Positions 1 to 9,938 of a DNA stretch of 64,000 bases are shown here, one piece after another. The notes under the pieces were generated by a model that did no database searches, was not told the origin of the DNA, and was given only the letters and a program-made list of their open reading frames with translations. The DNA is from Oncorhynchus masou masou (lineage: Eukaryota > Chordata > Actinopteri > Salmoniformes > Salmonidae). Position numbers and translations under genes: made by a program. The stretch covers positions 62,001 through 126,000 of the forward strand of contig NW_027002202.1 in the NCBI RefSeq assembly GCF_036934945.1. The letters run 5' to 3'. Numbering within the stretch: position 1 is the stretch's first letter; each line of letters opens with the position of its first letter.

Positions 1-235
1 AATCAGAGACAGCTGTTTATCGTTGTCTCTGATTGGGGATCATATCTAGGCATGCCTTTTTTCCACTTTCTGGTGTCCACTTTCTTGTCTACAGTTAGGT
101 GCCTGTGTGCATACTAGTAGCTTCACGTTTTGTTAAGTTGTTTGTTGTTTTGTTTTGGTGAGTTTCAGTTCATAAAAAATATGTGGAACTCTATTCACGC
201 TGCGCCTGAGTCTCCTTCATACGATGAACGTAACA
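1..235 (+). mobile_element. 3' part of a TGTCACG-type LTR, probably solo
   Basis: This is the 3' portion of an LTR whose 5' end lies outside the window. It shares the block around 'tctctgattggggatcata' with the LTRs at 13381, 15663 and 19587 and, inverted, with the one at 42619. It ends in CGTAACA at 229-235, the partner of the TGTCACG start seen in the complete copies. An ATG at 181 opens the frame MWNSIHAAPESPSYDERNR, whose plan matches the 3' ends of the other copies. No internal LTR-element sequence follows; a LINE fragment begins within about 30 bp, so this is probably a solo LTR. Confidence 0.75.
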
Positions 236-264
236 GGAACTCAAAAGGTGTGATATAAATTACC

Positions 265-1375
265 AAAAATGTAGATCTGAATGTGCAAATAGTCAGGAAT
301 GATTCGCAAGGAAGGTGGATCCTTTTGAATATCTCAATGGACCGTAAAGGTAATCACTCTACAAACTATCATCACCGTGCCTCTAAGGAAATCACTAATA
401 TTATGGACACATTAGAAATAGTGGATATTTGGAGATGAAAAAACCCCGACCTAGTGAGATACTGTATACATGGAGGAGACTTAATCAAGCTAGTCGTCTT
501 GACTATTTTCTTGTCTCTTTCTCTCTTGCAAAAAAGTTTTAATAGTAAACTTAATGAGATCAGTTCATCATCTAATTGGCATTCACAAAACTCTTATATA
601 TTTTCCACGTGGACGGGAATATTGGACATTTCATCAAAGTTTACGGGAGGACAACTTATTTTTAACTAAGACAAAATCATTTATAACTGAATTTTTCCAG
701 TGTAGTATAGGTTTAGCAAATCCCCTTATTGTTTGGGATACCTTCAAATGTACCTTCAGGGGTCATTCAATATTCATCAATAATAACAAAGCTGTTTCTG
801 GCAAAAGAGCCAAGACTAACAAGGGATATACATTTACTAATAGTACAGGTTGATAGCAATAAAAACGATACTACAGAGATACAAAATAAGTTAGAGGAAA
901 AACAAAAATAACTTATTCAAGAATGATCTAATGTAATCTATTACAAAAATAAAGCAAGGAATATGGACAACATTTTTCCTGAATCTCCAATACAGGAACA
1001 CTAACAAAAATAATTTGCAGAAACTCGTTACTGAAGAATCTATGATTCTCCAAATGGTATTTTAAAATGAATTCTTTCCAAATAATATAAAACATAGAAA
1101 ATTAACAAATGTACAGAAAGATCAAAATACAGAGGAAGAACTTTTTGATGCTATTAAATCCTTTTAGTCTGGAAAAACCCCAGGGCTTGATGGCATACCG
1201 GCTGAGGTATATCAAGCCTTTTTTAAATACTAAAAGCGCCATTGTTTGTTTTAACTACTCCTATAGAAATGGTAGTCTGTCAGGTACTCAGCAGGGAGGT
1301 CTGATTTCTCTCTTATTAAAACAAGACCTAGATGGCAAATATAAAGAAGTCTATCTAAAGTCTATCTAAAAAACT
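265..1375 (+). pseudogene. Degenerate L1-like LINE ORF2 fragment
   Basis: This is a dead non-LTR retrotransposon fragment. Translation around 400-540 gives endonuclease-domain signatures in broken frames: 'LEIVDIWR', a stop, then 'YTWRR' and 'SRLDYFLVS'. Around 1130-1230 comes the reverse-transcriptase entry motif 'SGKTPGLDGIPAEVYQAFF', preceded by a stop. Near 1265-1320 'GTQQGGLISLLL' corresponds to the RQGxPLSPLLF block. The catalytic-loop region between these motifs is largely deleted, and stops and frameshifts are frequent, so no functional protein is possible. The L1/Tx1 clade is inferred from motif wording. Confidence 0.8.
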
Positions 1376-1916
1376 GGAGGGCCCTTACACGTCAATGTTG
1401 TGATGCAAAAATACTAGCGAAATGCATAGCACTCTGACGCTGAGTGGAGAAATCAGTGGTACCCATTTACAGTACTAGTGGGTGTAACTAACTATCAGCA
1501 CACAGTACACTGGATCCTCTCAGCGTCAAAGCTTCTGATCAGGAGGGTTTACTATGTTAGGCTTCCAGAGTGATTTTCAGCTCCTCTCACCCTCTATGCT
1601 GTAAAGCAGTTGTGGGACAAGGAGAAGGGTAAACGCCCTGTGTAGTAAGTGCTTATTAATCTATTCTACTTCTTAAGATGCTCTGCAGGTGAAAAAAACT
1701 ATCAAGTACTATCATTTAGATAAATATAAATTACATATAAATTGGCTGTGAATCTAGTTATATTGTATACTGCGGTTGACTACCAATGAATGAAACGGAC
1801 AGCCTTCAAGATTATCTTTAGCAGACTGACCAAAATAATTGATACCTGATAGCCATTCACAGTTCTTGGGTAGAATATTGACCCATAGAATTAGTAGTCC
1901 ACCCATCACAGAACGT
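1376..1916. other. Unassigned sequence 3' of the receptor gene
   Basis: No coding exon is recognised. A short inverted pair flanks 1430-1530 ('ctctgacgctgag' and 'ctcagcgtcaaag'), suggesting a fragment of a DNA-transposon-like repeat. The last part should hold the 3' UTR of the minus-strand somatostatin receptor. Confidence 0.4.
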
Positions 1917-2420
1917 TCACTTTATTGCGAATGTCCGTTCTAGTCGTTTTATTTCTATAGATTTACCTACTTGGTTGTTCTGCATGTGTCCATTGTTGAA
2001 GTCCATGATCCGGGGGGTGAAGAGCGGGTCTTGCTGCTGTGTCGTCTCCACCCTCTCCAGCCGAGGGGATATGGGACGTCCCCCTCCACTCCCCATGTCT
2101 CCTCCGTCCCCCACCCCAACTCCGTTCGCCTTGTGGAGACACAGGACCTTCCTGAAGCTCTGCTTGAAGTTGTCAGACAGGAAGCCGTAGAGGAGCGGGT
2201 TGGCACAGGAGTTGACGTAGGTCATGATGACCAGGAAGAAGTAGACGCCAGCGGTGACACTGTTCTCTGGTATGATGAAGACGAGGTTGACTATGTTGGT
2301 GGTGAAGAAGGGCAGCCAGCAGATGACGAAGACCACCACGATGATGACCACCATGCGGGTGACTTTGCGTTCGGAGCGGCGCCGCCTGGTCAGGCCCGCC
2401 CTGGCCCCGGCAGACTTCAC
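1917..2420 (-). CDS. sstr5: Somatostatin receptor (SSTR5 type), coding exon 2 (TM6-TM7 and C-tail)
   Basis: This is the second coding exon of a class A GPCR for somatostatin, a Gi-coupled plasma-membrane receptor. It contributes 167 residues (252-418 of the spliced protein). The third intracellular loop is basic (TRRRRSERKVTR). TM6 carries CWLPFF (C285, P288). TM7 carries YVNSCANPLLYGF, which holds NPxxY and is nearly the family signature YANSCANP, with Ala replaced by Val. KVLCLHK supplies a likely palmitoylated Cys345. The acceptor is CAG at 2423-2421, and the phase-0 join gives IIIK|VKSAGARAG. The late tail 'NNGHMQNNQ' resembles the end of mammalian SSTR5; the following 13 residues do not, and an AG|GTAAAT donor-like site near 1967-1961 could instead splice to an unseen terminal exon. 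SSTR membership is certain; the SSTR5 subtype is inferred from remembered homologues. Confidence 0.85.
   Translation of the reverse strand: MKSAGARAGLTRRRRSERKVTRMVVIIVVVFVICWLPFFTTNIVNLVFIIPENSVTAGVYFFLVIMTYVNSCANPLLYGFLSDNFKQSFRKVLCLHKANGVGVGDGGDMGSGGGRPISPRLERVETTQQQDPLFTPRIMDFNNGHMQNNQVGKSIEIKRLERTFAIK
1921..1926 (-). promoter_or_regulatory. AATAAA overlapping the receptor stop region
   Basis: On the minus strand AATAAA lies in the last codons before the TGA (GCA ATA AAG TGA). It matches a canonical polyadenylation hexamer, but its position inside the frame makes use as the real signal doubtful unless the last residues are not translated. Confidence 0.3.
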
Positions 2421-2639
2421 CTGTAATGAATGGGTGGTTTTGTCTGTGACTTTGTGAAGGAATAGCTTTGGACATGGACACCTTTGAAGATCACTATATT
2501 GAGAGGATTTATCGTGGTTTGGAGAGGTTTTAGGCCCAGGCCAGGGTCTAAGGCACTGGTCCATTGGGTTTGGAAATAGAAACAAACCTAAGAACCATTA
2601 GAATTCAGTTTGGGACAGTGAGAAGAAGGGATTAAGGAC

Positions 2640-4142
2640 TCAAATGCATTGGGGCCTCAAACAAATGGAAGGCGCCCTCAAACAAATGGAAGGGGGCTTC
2701 AAGCAAATGGAATGGGGTCTCAAACAAATGGAATGGGGTCTCAAACAAATGGAATGGGGTCTCAAACAAATGGAATGGGGTCTCAAACAAATGGAATGGG
2801 GTCTCAAACATATGGAATGGATCCTCAAATAAATGGAATGGGGTCTCAAACAAATGGAATGGGGTCTCAAACAAATGGAATGGATCCTCAAACAAATGGA
2901 ATGGGGTCTCAAACAAATGGAATGGGGTCTCAAACAAATGGAATGGGGTCTCAAACAAATGGAAGGTGGCTTCAAACAAATGGAATGGGGTCTCAAACAA
3001 ATGAAATGGGGTCTCAAACAAATGGAATGGGGTCTCAAACAAATGGAAGGTGGCTTCAAACAAATGGAATGGGGTCTCAAACAAATTAAATGGGGTCTCA
3101 AACAAATGAAATGGGGTCTCAAACAAATGGAATGGGGTCTCAAACAAATGGAAGGGGGCTTCAAACAAATGGAAGTGGTCTCAAACAAATGGAAGTGGTC
3201 TCAAACTAATGGAATGGGGTCTCAAACAAATGGAATGGGGTCTCAAACAAATGGAATGGATCCTCAAACAAATGGAATGGGGTCTCAAACAAATGGAATG
3301 GTGTCTCAAACAAATGAAATGGGGTCTCAAACAAATGAAATGGGGTCTCAAACAAATGTAAGTGGGTCTCAAAAAAATGGAAGGGGGCTTCAAACAAATG
3401 GAATGGGGTCTCAAACAAATGGAATGTGGTCTCAAACAAATGGAATGGGGTTCTCAAACAAATGGAATGGGGTCTCAAACAAATGGAATGGGGTCTCAAA
3501 CAAATGGAATGGGGCCTCAAACAAATGGAATGGGGTCTCAAACAAATGGAATGGGGTCTCAAACAAATGGAATGGGCTCTCAAACAAATGGAATGGGGTC
3601 TCAAACAAATGGAATGGATCCTCAAACAAATGGAATGGGGTCTCAAACAAATGGAATGGGGTCTCAAACAAATGGAATGGGGTCTCAAACAAATGGAATG
3701 GATCCTCAAACAAATGGAATGGGGTCTGGTGTGGGTGGTCTCAAGCAAAAGTCTGGTGTGGGTGGTGTCTGGTGTGGGTGGTGTCTGGTCTGGTGTGGGG
3801 TCTCAAACAAATGGAATGGATCCTCAAACAAATGGAATGGGGTCTCAAACAAATGGATCCTCAAACAAATGGAATGGGGTCTCAAACAAATGGATCCTCA
3901 AACAAATGGAATGGGGCCTCAAACAAATGGATCCTCAAACAAATGGAATGGGGCCTCAAACAAATGGATCCTCAAACAAATGGAATGGGGTTCTCAAACA
4001 AATGGAATGGGGCCTCAAACAAATGGATCCTCAAACAAATGGAATGGGGTCTCAAACAAATGGAATGGATCCTCAAACAAATGGAATGGGGTCTCAAACA
4101 AATGGAATGGGGTCTCAAACAAATGGAAGGGGCCTTAAACAA
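2640..4142. repeat. 21-bp minisatellite filling the receptor intron
   Basis: About 70 tandem copies of a 21-bp unit (core 'tctcaaacaaatggaatggg') occupy most of the 1785-bp intron 2421-4205. Variants include 'atggatcctcaaacaaatgg', 'gaaggtggcttcaaa' and 15-bp short units after 3840. A GT-rich, non-repeat interruption lies at about 3727-3798. Because 21 is a multiple of 3, frames stay open on both strands (e.g. GSQTNGM repeats); I regard these as by-products of periodicity. Confidence 0.95.
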
Positions 4143-4205
4143 TGAACAAACAATGAACAACTTAATACTAAAGAGGATGTGGGTTATAGTACAACCCAAC
4201 TATAC

Positions 4206-4958
4206 CTTGATGATGATGAGCAGGTAGCAGAGGCAGATGATCAGCAGGGGGCCGAAGAAGCCCAAGATGGCCGTGTAGAGGATGAAGACCGTTGACCACA
4301 GCTCCTGGGGATCGGGCCAGCTCATGTTGCACGAGTTGAAGCGGTCCTGAACATCTGAGTAGATGGTGACCGGCAGCACCACCACGAACGACACCACCCA
4401 CACCAGCCCGTTTATGATCTTAGCCACCTTCGGCTGCCGCCACTTGACGCTCCGAATGGGGTGCACCACGGCCAGGTAGCGGTCAATGCTCATCACGGTC
4501 AGGCAGAAGGTGCTGGTGAACTGGTTGATGGAGTCTACCGTCATGACCACGCGGCACAGAAACTCCCCGAACGGCCAATAAGAGAGCACGTTCTGGGTGG
4601 TCAGGAAGGGAAGTCCTAAGATGTACAATTCATCTGCCAGGGCTAAGTTCAGAAGGTACATGTTGGTGACAGTCTTCATCTTGGCATAGCGCAGGACCAC
4701 GTAGATGGCCAGCGTGTTGCCCAGGAGGCCCACCATGAATACAGTCATAGAGATTACTGCGGTGATAACGGTGCTGCTGTCCTGGAAGGGAGCGCTCTCG
4801 CCGGACTCATTCATGAAGAGGTTGGGGACCGTGGAGTAGCCCCTGGAGGAGGAGGAGAGGTTGAAATCCCCAGGGATGGAGGTGCAGTCTTGGGGATTCA
4901 TAGCGGGGAGGTGGGGGTGGGGTTGGAGGTCAGGGAGATGAATTAGGAAATGGCCCAT
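4206..4958 (-). CDS. sstr5: Somatostatin receptor (SSTR5 type), coding exon 1 (N-terminus to TM5)
   Basis: This exon encodes 251 residues: an extracellular N-terminus with two N-glycosylation sites (N33 LS, N50 ES), TM1 (about 64-88), TM2 (100-120), TM3, TM4 and TM5. Asp142 in 'VMTVDSINQF' is the conserved TM3 aspartate that pairs with the somatostatin lysine. DRY is at 159-161 ('SIDRYLAVVHP'). Cys135 and Cys210 can form the TM3-ECL2 disulfide. TM5 reads 'GFFGPLLIICLCYLLIII'. The donor is AAG|GTATAG at 4206/4205. A pyrimidine-rich acceptor ending CAG at 4965-4963 lies four bases upstream of the first ATG (4958), so an upstream 5' UTR exon is expected. A second in-frame ATG at 4901 would give a 399-residue protein with a more usual N-terminus; I cannot decide between them. 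'CNMSWPDP' and 'LGFFGPLLIICLCYLL' favour SSTR5 over SSTR2. Confidence 0.9.
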
Positions 4959-4965
4959 AAGGCTG

Positions 4966-5369
4966 AAAATAAAAATAGAACTGTCAGTTATTGAGGATGG
5001 AAAATAAACATTCTAATAGACATTCTAATGGACATTTTGAAAAGAACAGAATAGAAGAAGAATATAGAATAAATTAGAATAGAATTGAACATCATTAGTC
5101 ATTCTGACATTTGTCTATGAAAACCATCTTATGGATGAGAGGTTGAGTGATGTTTCAATGTTTTTGTTATGTAATAGTGTGATATTTCACCTTTTCCACT
5201 ATACTGCTTCACCACTCCACTTTGTTCACCCATAACAGCACATGGACATTCTCTGTGCAGGGAGCCCATATTGACATTGTTCACTCTGTACTTCATCAGA
5301 AAAACAGCACATTTGCATGGACTACCTCAGGCAGGCATACATCCATGCACTTCTTCCACGTATTCCTCA
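4966..5369. other. Upstream intron or flank of the receptor gene
   Basis: AT-rich sequence with no recognisable exon. By the acceptor at 4963 it should be the 3' end of a 5' UTR intron. No TATA or CpG-rich promoter is visible. Confidence 0.4.
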
Positions 5370-5391
5370 TGCCTTACTACAAAGCAGTCAA

Positions 5392-5550
5392 CCTGCCACT
5401 GACTTGGTAAATAGCTGAAGGATGGGGTTGGAGAAATGTAACCAAAGTGGTCACCCTGCCACTGACTTGGTAAATAGCTGAAGGATGGGGTTGGAGAAAT
5501 GTAACCAAAGTGGTCACCCTGCCACTGACTTGGTAAATAGCTGTTGGAGA
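5392..5550 (+). repeat. 63-bp triplication in the left arm
   Basis: There are two full copies and one partial copy of a 63-bp unit beginning 'cctgccactgacttggtaaa'. The right arm has only one copy of the corresponding sequence, so the triplication arose inside this insertion. Confidence 0.85.
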
Positions 5551-5696
5551 ATTGTAACCAGTTCATAGACAGAGCTATGGATGCAAGGACTGACCATCCA
5601 AGATATCCAAATTATACTTTTAACCTTATTTTGAGGCTATACAATGTTTGTTTACAATTGCATTGTTTACAAACAAAGGGGTAAAACATGGTTATA

Positions 5697-5798
5697 TTTG
5701 GGTTCTGATGGGGTTCTGTTTGGTTCTGATGGGGTTCTGTTTGGTTCTGATGGGGTTCTGTTTGGTTCTGATGGGGTTCTGTTTGGTTCTGATGGGGT
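5697..5798 (+). repeat. Short 21-bp array in the left arm
   Basis: Nearly five copies of a 21-bp unit with core 'ggttctgatggggttctgtt'. The right arm holds the single-copy equivalent inverted ('cccatcagaagcc'). Confidence 0.85.
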
Positions 5799-6742
5799 AA
5801 GACAGTGGAACTAAACTCTTATACTCTTCAATGGGTTTATATTATGAATTCTAAGTCCAAGAATGGACGTAACAATCTGGTCTGTCAATGGCGTGCAAGT
5901 CCTGGACAATGCTGGGTGTATCTGATTGAAGACTTGGTCAAGGCTAGGTCAAGGGTTGACATTTCATTGTTCAAGATGGATCAGTGTTTCTGAGTAAACC
6001 CCTAGCCCTAGCTCCTGAAACCTGTTGCGCCAATAAGTGGTCTGATGTGGGGATTCATTGAACCGCAGTCCAAAACATTGGAATGACGTCCATTCAACAG
6101 CCTAGTGTTGTGACTATAAACAATTGCATGTGGCATGGAGGCGAAGTTGCATAAATCGGTTTGACATTTCTGTCAATCTAAATCAAAACTATTGTAAGGA
6201 CATAATTGTCTGACTCTATTAGCGCAAAATCATGACAGTTTCTATTTTCACTCATGAAAAATTGCACTTTCCAGTGCCCAAAAATTGGTTATATAATATT
6301 CAAATTTATACAGAAAATAAAGTCAACATAACATGACTTTGTTTAATAACTTGTGTTTGTGCCATTTACAGACGCAATCCGCAGTTACTACATCCATTTT
6401 TGGACCGTTAAATGATTGATATATAGCCATTGATTCTTGAATAATATACTTTATCAAAGCCTCATGAGCTTAGTTCAACTGTAGGAACCCATCAGAAGCC
6501 AAAATATAAGCTTGTTTTACGTCAATGTTTGTAAACAAAGTCCATGTAAACAACCACTATAGCTTTAAAACATGGTAAAACTATCATTTCAATCTCATGG
6601 ATGGTAAGTCCTTGCATCCATAGCTTTTTCTATGAATTTGTGAGTGGTTATATTACTCAAGCCCCGCCCCTCAGCTGTTTACCAATAAAGTGGCGGGGTC
6701 ACTGCTTTGTAATATTTTGAACTGCAGATTGCCCCTTCAAAC

Positions 6743-7485
6743 TACACTTTGCGATCTATAAAGGACCAATCTCGGTTTACCCAGAACTAAAATCTCACGT
6801 AATTTGTTTTTTTTATGTTTACGTAGTCTGTCCATAAAAGATTAATAATGGACACATTGAAGATAAACTGCCAGTCGGTTGACTTTAATTTCTTATGCAG
6901 ATTAATAAGAGTATATTACACAGTGACAGTCATTCCCACATTAAGATTAAAATGTTGGAAAAAGCTACTAAATGTCCATTACTGGCATAAGCCCACAGTA
7001 GTGAAAAACTCATTATTGCAGTTAAAAGAAATAGAAAAGGACTCTTCCTAAGACAATGTGTGTGCTTTCTAGCTTGTCTTGAAGTATTTATGGTTGATAG
7101 GATAGGATAGACTGAAAATGTGAAAGTTGGTTTGGTGTCTCTAGCTTGTACAGGTCAAGTTTAAAATTTCAGGTTTTTTTAATCATATTTACAGAATACA
7201 CATGGTATACACCATCCAACAAAATGCTTACAGTACATTCATGTTCTGGAAACTTTTTCCCAAAATGAATAATCAGAATCATGTTCTGCGCATGTGTTAT
7301 TTAATACACACATTCAAGTCTGTCTCTTTACTTGATGCTTTAGTCACCCTCTTCTGAAGCCTCGACCACTTTGACCGAGATGATGATGTCACCTATGTCT
7401 CTGTCTCGTATTTCTGAACAGCTGAAATAAAAACCTGTTGGCGACTTGAACAATCATTCAAAAAATATAAACACTGAGGGTACAA
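6743..7485. other. Non-coding sequence with a diverged repeat unit
   Basis: No gene is recognised. The stretch 7060-7165 ('gcttgtcttgaagtatttat', 'ttggtgtctctagcttg') resembles units at 13330 and 18680-18850 of the ancient repeat described at 18660-19200. Confidence 0.4.
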
Positions 7486-7643
7486 ACATCTGAATGGCAC
7501 ACATACACAATCCATGTCTCAATTGTCTCAGGGCTTAAAAATCCTTCTTTAACAAGTGACATCAATAATGGACCATATCTTTCACCTGGATTCACCTGGT
7601 CAGTCTATGTCATGGAAAGAGCAGGTGTTCCTAATGTTTTGTC
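7486..7643. mobile_element. Tc1-type MITE remnant
   Basis: The terminal portion of a Tc1-like non-autonomous element, recognised by 'atctttcacctggattcacc' and 'gcaggtgttcctaatgtttt'. It matches the element at 8248-8567 and, inverted, the start of the one at 26434. Its outer terminus is replaced by the (TG)n array. Confidence 0.7.
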
Positions 7644-7647
7644 CTCT

Positions 7648-8247
<600 letters not shown>

Positions 8248-8567
8248 ATACATAGAGTATACCAAACATCCTAATATTGAGTTGCACCCCCCCCCCCCCC
8301 CCATCTGGCACCTACTACCGTACCCCATTCAAAGGCACTTGAATCTTTTGTCTTGCCCATTCACCCCCTGAATGACACACATACACAATCCATGAGTCAA
8401 TTGACTCAAGGCTTAAAAATCCTTCTTTAACCCGTCTACTCCCCTTCATCTACACTGATTGAAGTGGATTTAACAAGTGACATCAATAAAGGATCATATC
8501 TTTCACCTGGATTCATCTGGTCAGTCTATTTCATGGAAAGTGAGTGTTTTCCTAGTGTTTTGTCATT
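8248..8567. mobile_element. Tc1-type MITE with poly-C tract
   Basis: The left end 'catagagtataccaaacat' and right end 'ttcctagtgttttgt' resemble the Tc1-type termini at 26434-26874, and 'cctaatattgagttgcaccc' and 'atctttcacctggattc' are shared internal blocks. It contains a run of about 16 C at 8287-8302. There is no transposase frame. Confidence 0.7.
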
Positions 8568-9938
8568 ATAGACTATATTATGTCATTATAGTTTCTAAAG
8601 GTTTTAGAGAACTTGAAGTTAGGACAGCCTAAGCATCTTAAAGTTGGTCTTGTAGCCAAGGAGCAGGACCGTTTTGAATAGCTACCACTGTATTCGTGTG
8701 CTTCTCATTCAAACCCATGTTCATTTATGCAAAGTAAAGAGTAAAAAAAAAAACTCTGTACCAAACATGATTGTGAATTCAGTAGTCATCATAGTAAGTA
8801 TTTAACACCTAGTTTACAGTTTAGCTTTAAGTTAAAAAATATTGCAAAGTAGACAAAATGCATCGCATTTCTAAGTAGTTTGTAGTGAAACAATAAATTT
8901 AAAAAAACTTTAAGAGAGCAAAAGGATCAACTATGTCCAGTCCATTATAAATCCAAAAAGTATAAATAGTATCAACAAGCCGTATGCAAGCCATCTGAGT
9001 TGAGTCAGTCTGCACATTTCAACATTGGATTGAGGTTCATAGCTTAACCCTGTAAGACCAATGGTTGAACAAATGCAATGCTTCCAAAAAATTGCATTGT
9101 GTACAGATCCTAAACTAAAACATCATGACAAACACTACCTAGTGCATCTCCTTAGACCCAGATGTATCTCTGAGCAGTATGTGTTGTGTGTCTGTATGAT
9201 TATTGTGGCATCAGTAGACTCTGAAACATCAGAAACCTGTCCACTTGTCTAAGACTACACCAGTCCACCAAACAAGCATATGTTGTAAGCCATCCATGCA
9301 AGTACATGAAATTAAATATTTTTTCCTATCTTTTCTAAGATGTAGTGATTATGTTAAAAAAAATACATTTCAGAAACAAACATTCTGAGCCAGAGCTAGA
9401 GTTAGATTTGTAAGTGCTGCAAAAATGTAACATTGGGCTTAAAGGGTTGCCAAACTGAGACATAGAACCACATTAATATTTGATAGACAATTTAGAGAGA
9501 TGGTTTACCTTCCAACATCAAAATAACTCAAATGTATATATTTCAACAACAAACCAAAAAATGGTGGTTTATGAGGTCCGAATACTGCAATTACGTTCAT
9601 TCATTTGATGTTAAAGAAGTAAGGTCAAATTGGGATTTAGGAGGTGCCTAAACCTCCTGACAACAATACTGACAGCAACACTTATCACATCATACTACAG
9701 GTCACGGGGGACCTACACCTTTGGGGAGAAAGTCAGTAACTGTGAGAAAGTCAGTTCTGGTTACTTTTTAAAAGGGCACTCTGCTCAAAAATGAATGGAA
9801 ATAAAATGATGCTGACTTTAAAATATACTTTCCCCATCAGGCAGGGGTTATCACTATCGCCTGATGTAGCCCATATGATGCAACATAGTTTCTGTAAATA
9901 AACAGCCTGAGGGTTACCCCTCTGCATTTACCCCATTT
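8568..9938. other. AT-rich non-coding sequence with diverged repeat units
   Basis: The stretches 8580-8730 and 8955-9060 match 19050-19200 and 12590-12690 respectively ('gtataaatagtatcaa', 'tctgcacatttcaacatt', 'catagcttaa'). No open frame here resembles a known protein. Confidence 0.4.

Larger units (their letters stand above)
5370..6742. mobile_element. Fold-back DNA element with long imperfect inverted arms
   Basis: The left arm (about 5376-5800) and right arm (about 6470-6715) are inverted copies: 'agctatggatgcaaggact' at 5572-5590 reappears inverted at 6609-6627. 'ctacaaagcag', 'ttggtaaatagctg' and 'tttgtttacaa' also have inverted partners. There is no transposase; the roughly 650-bp centre is AT-rich and unknown. 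The left arm has been enlarged by two tandem expansions, annotated separately. The family is a common salmonid interspersed repeat from memory; its superfamily is not established. Confidence 0.7.

Noticed and set aside
1971..2426. Plus-strand 151-codon frame over receptor exon 2
   Set aside because: Antisense shadow of the conserved TM6-TM7 exon; the minus-strand protein matches SSTRs throughout.
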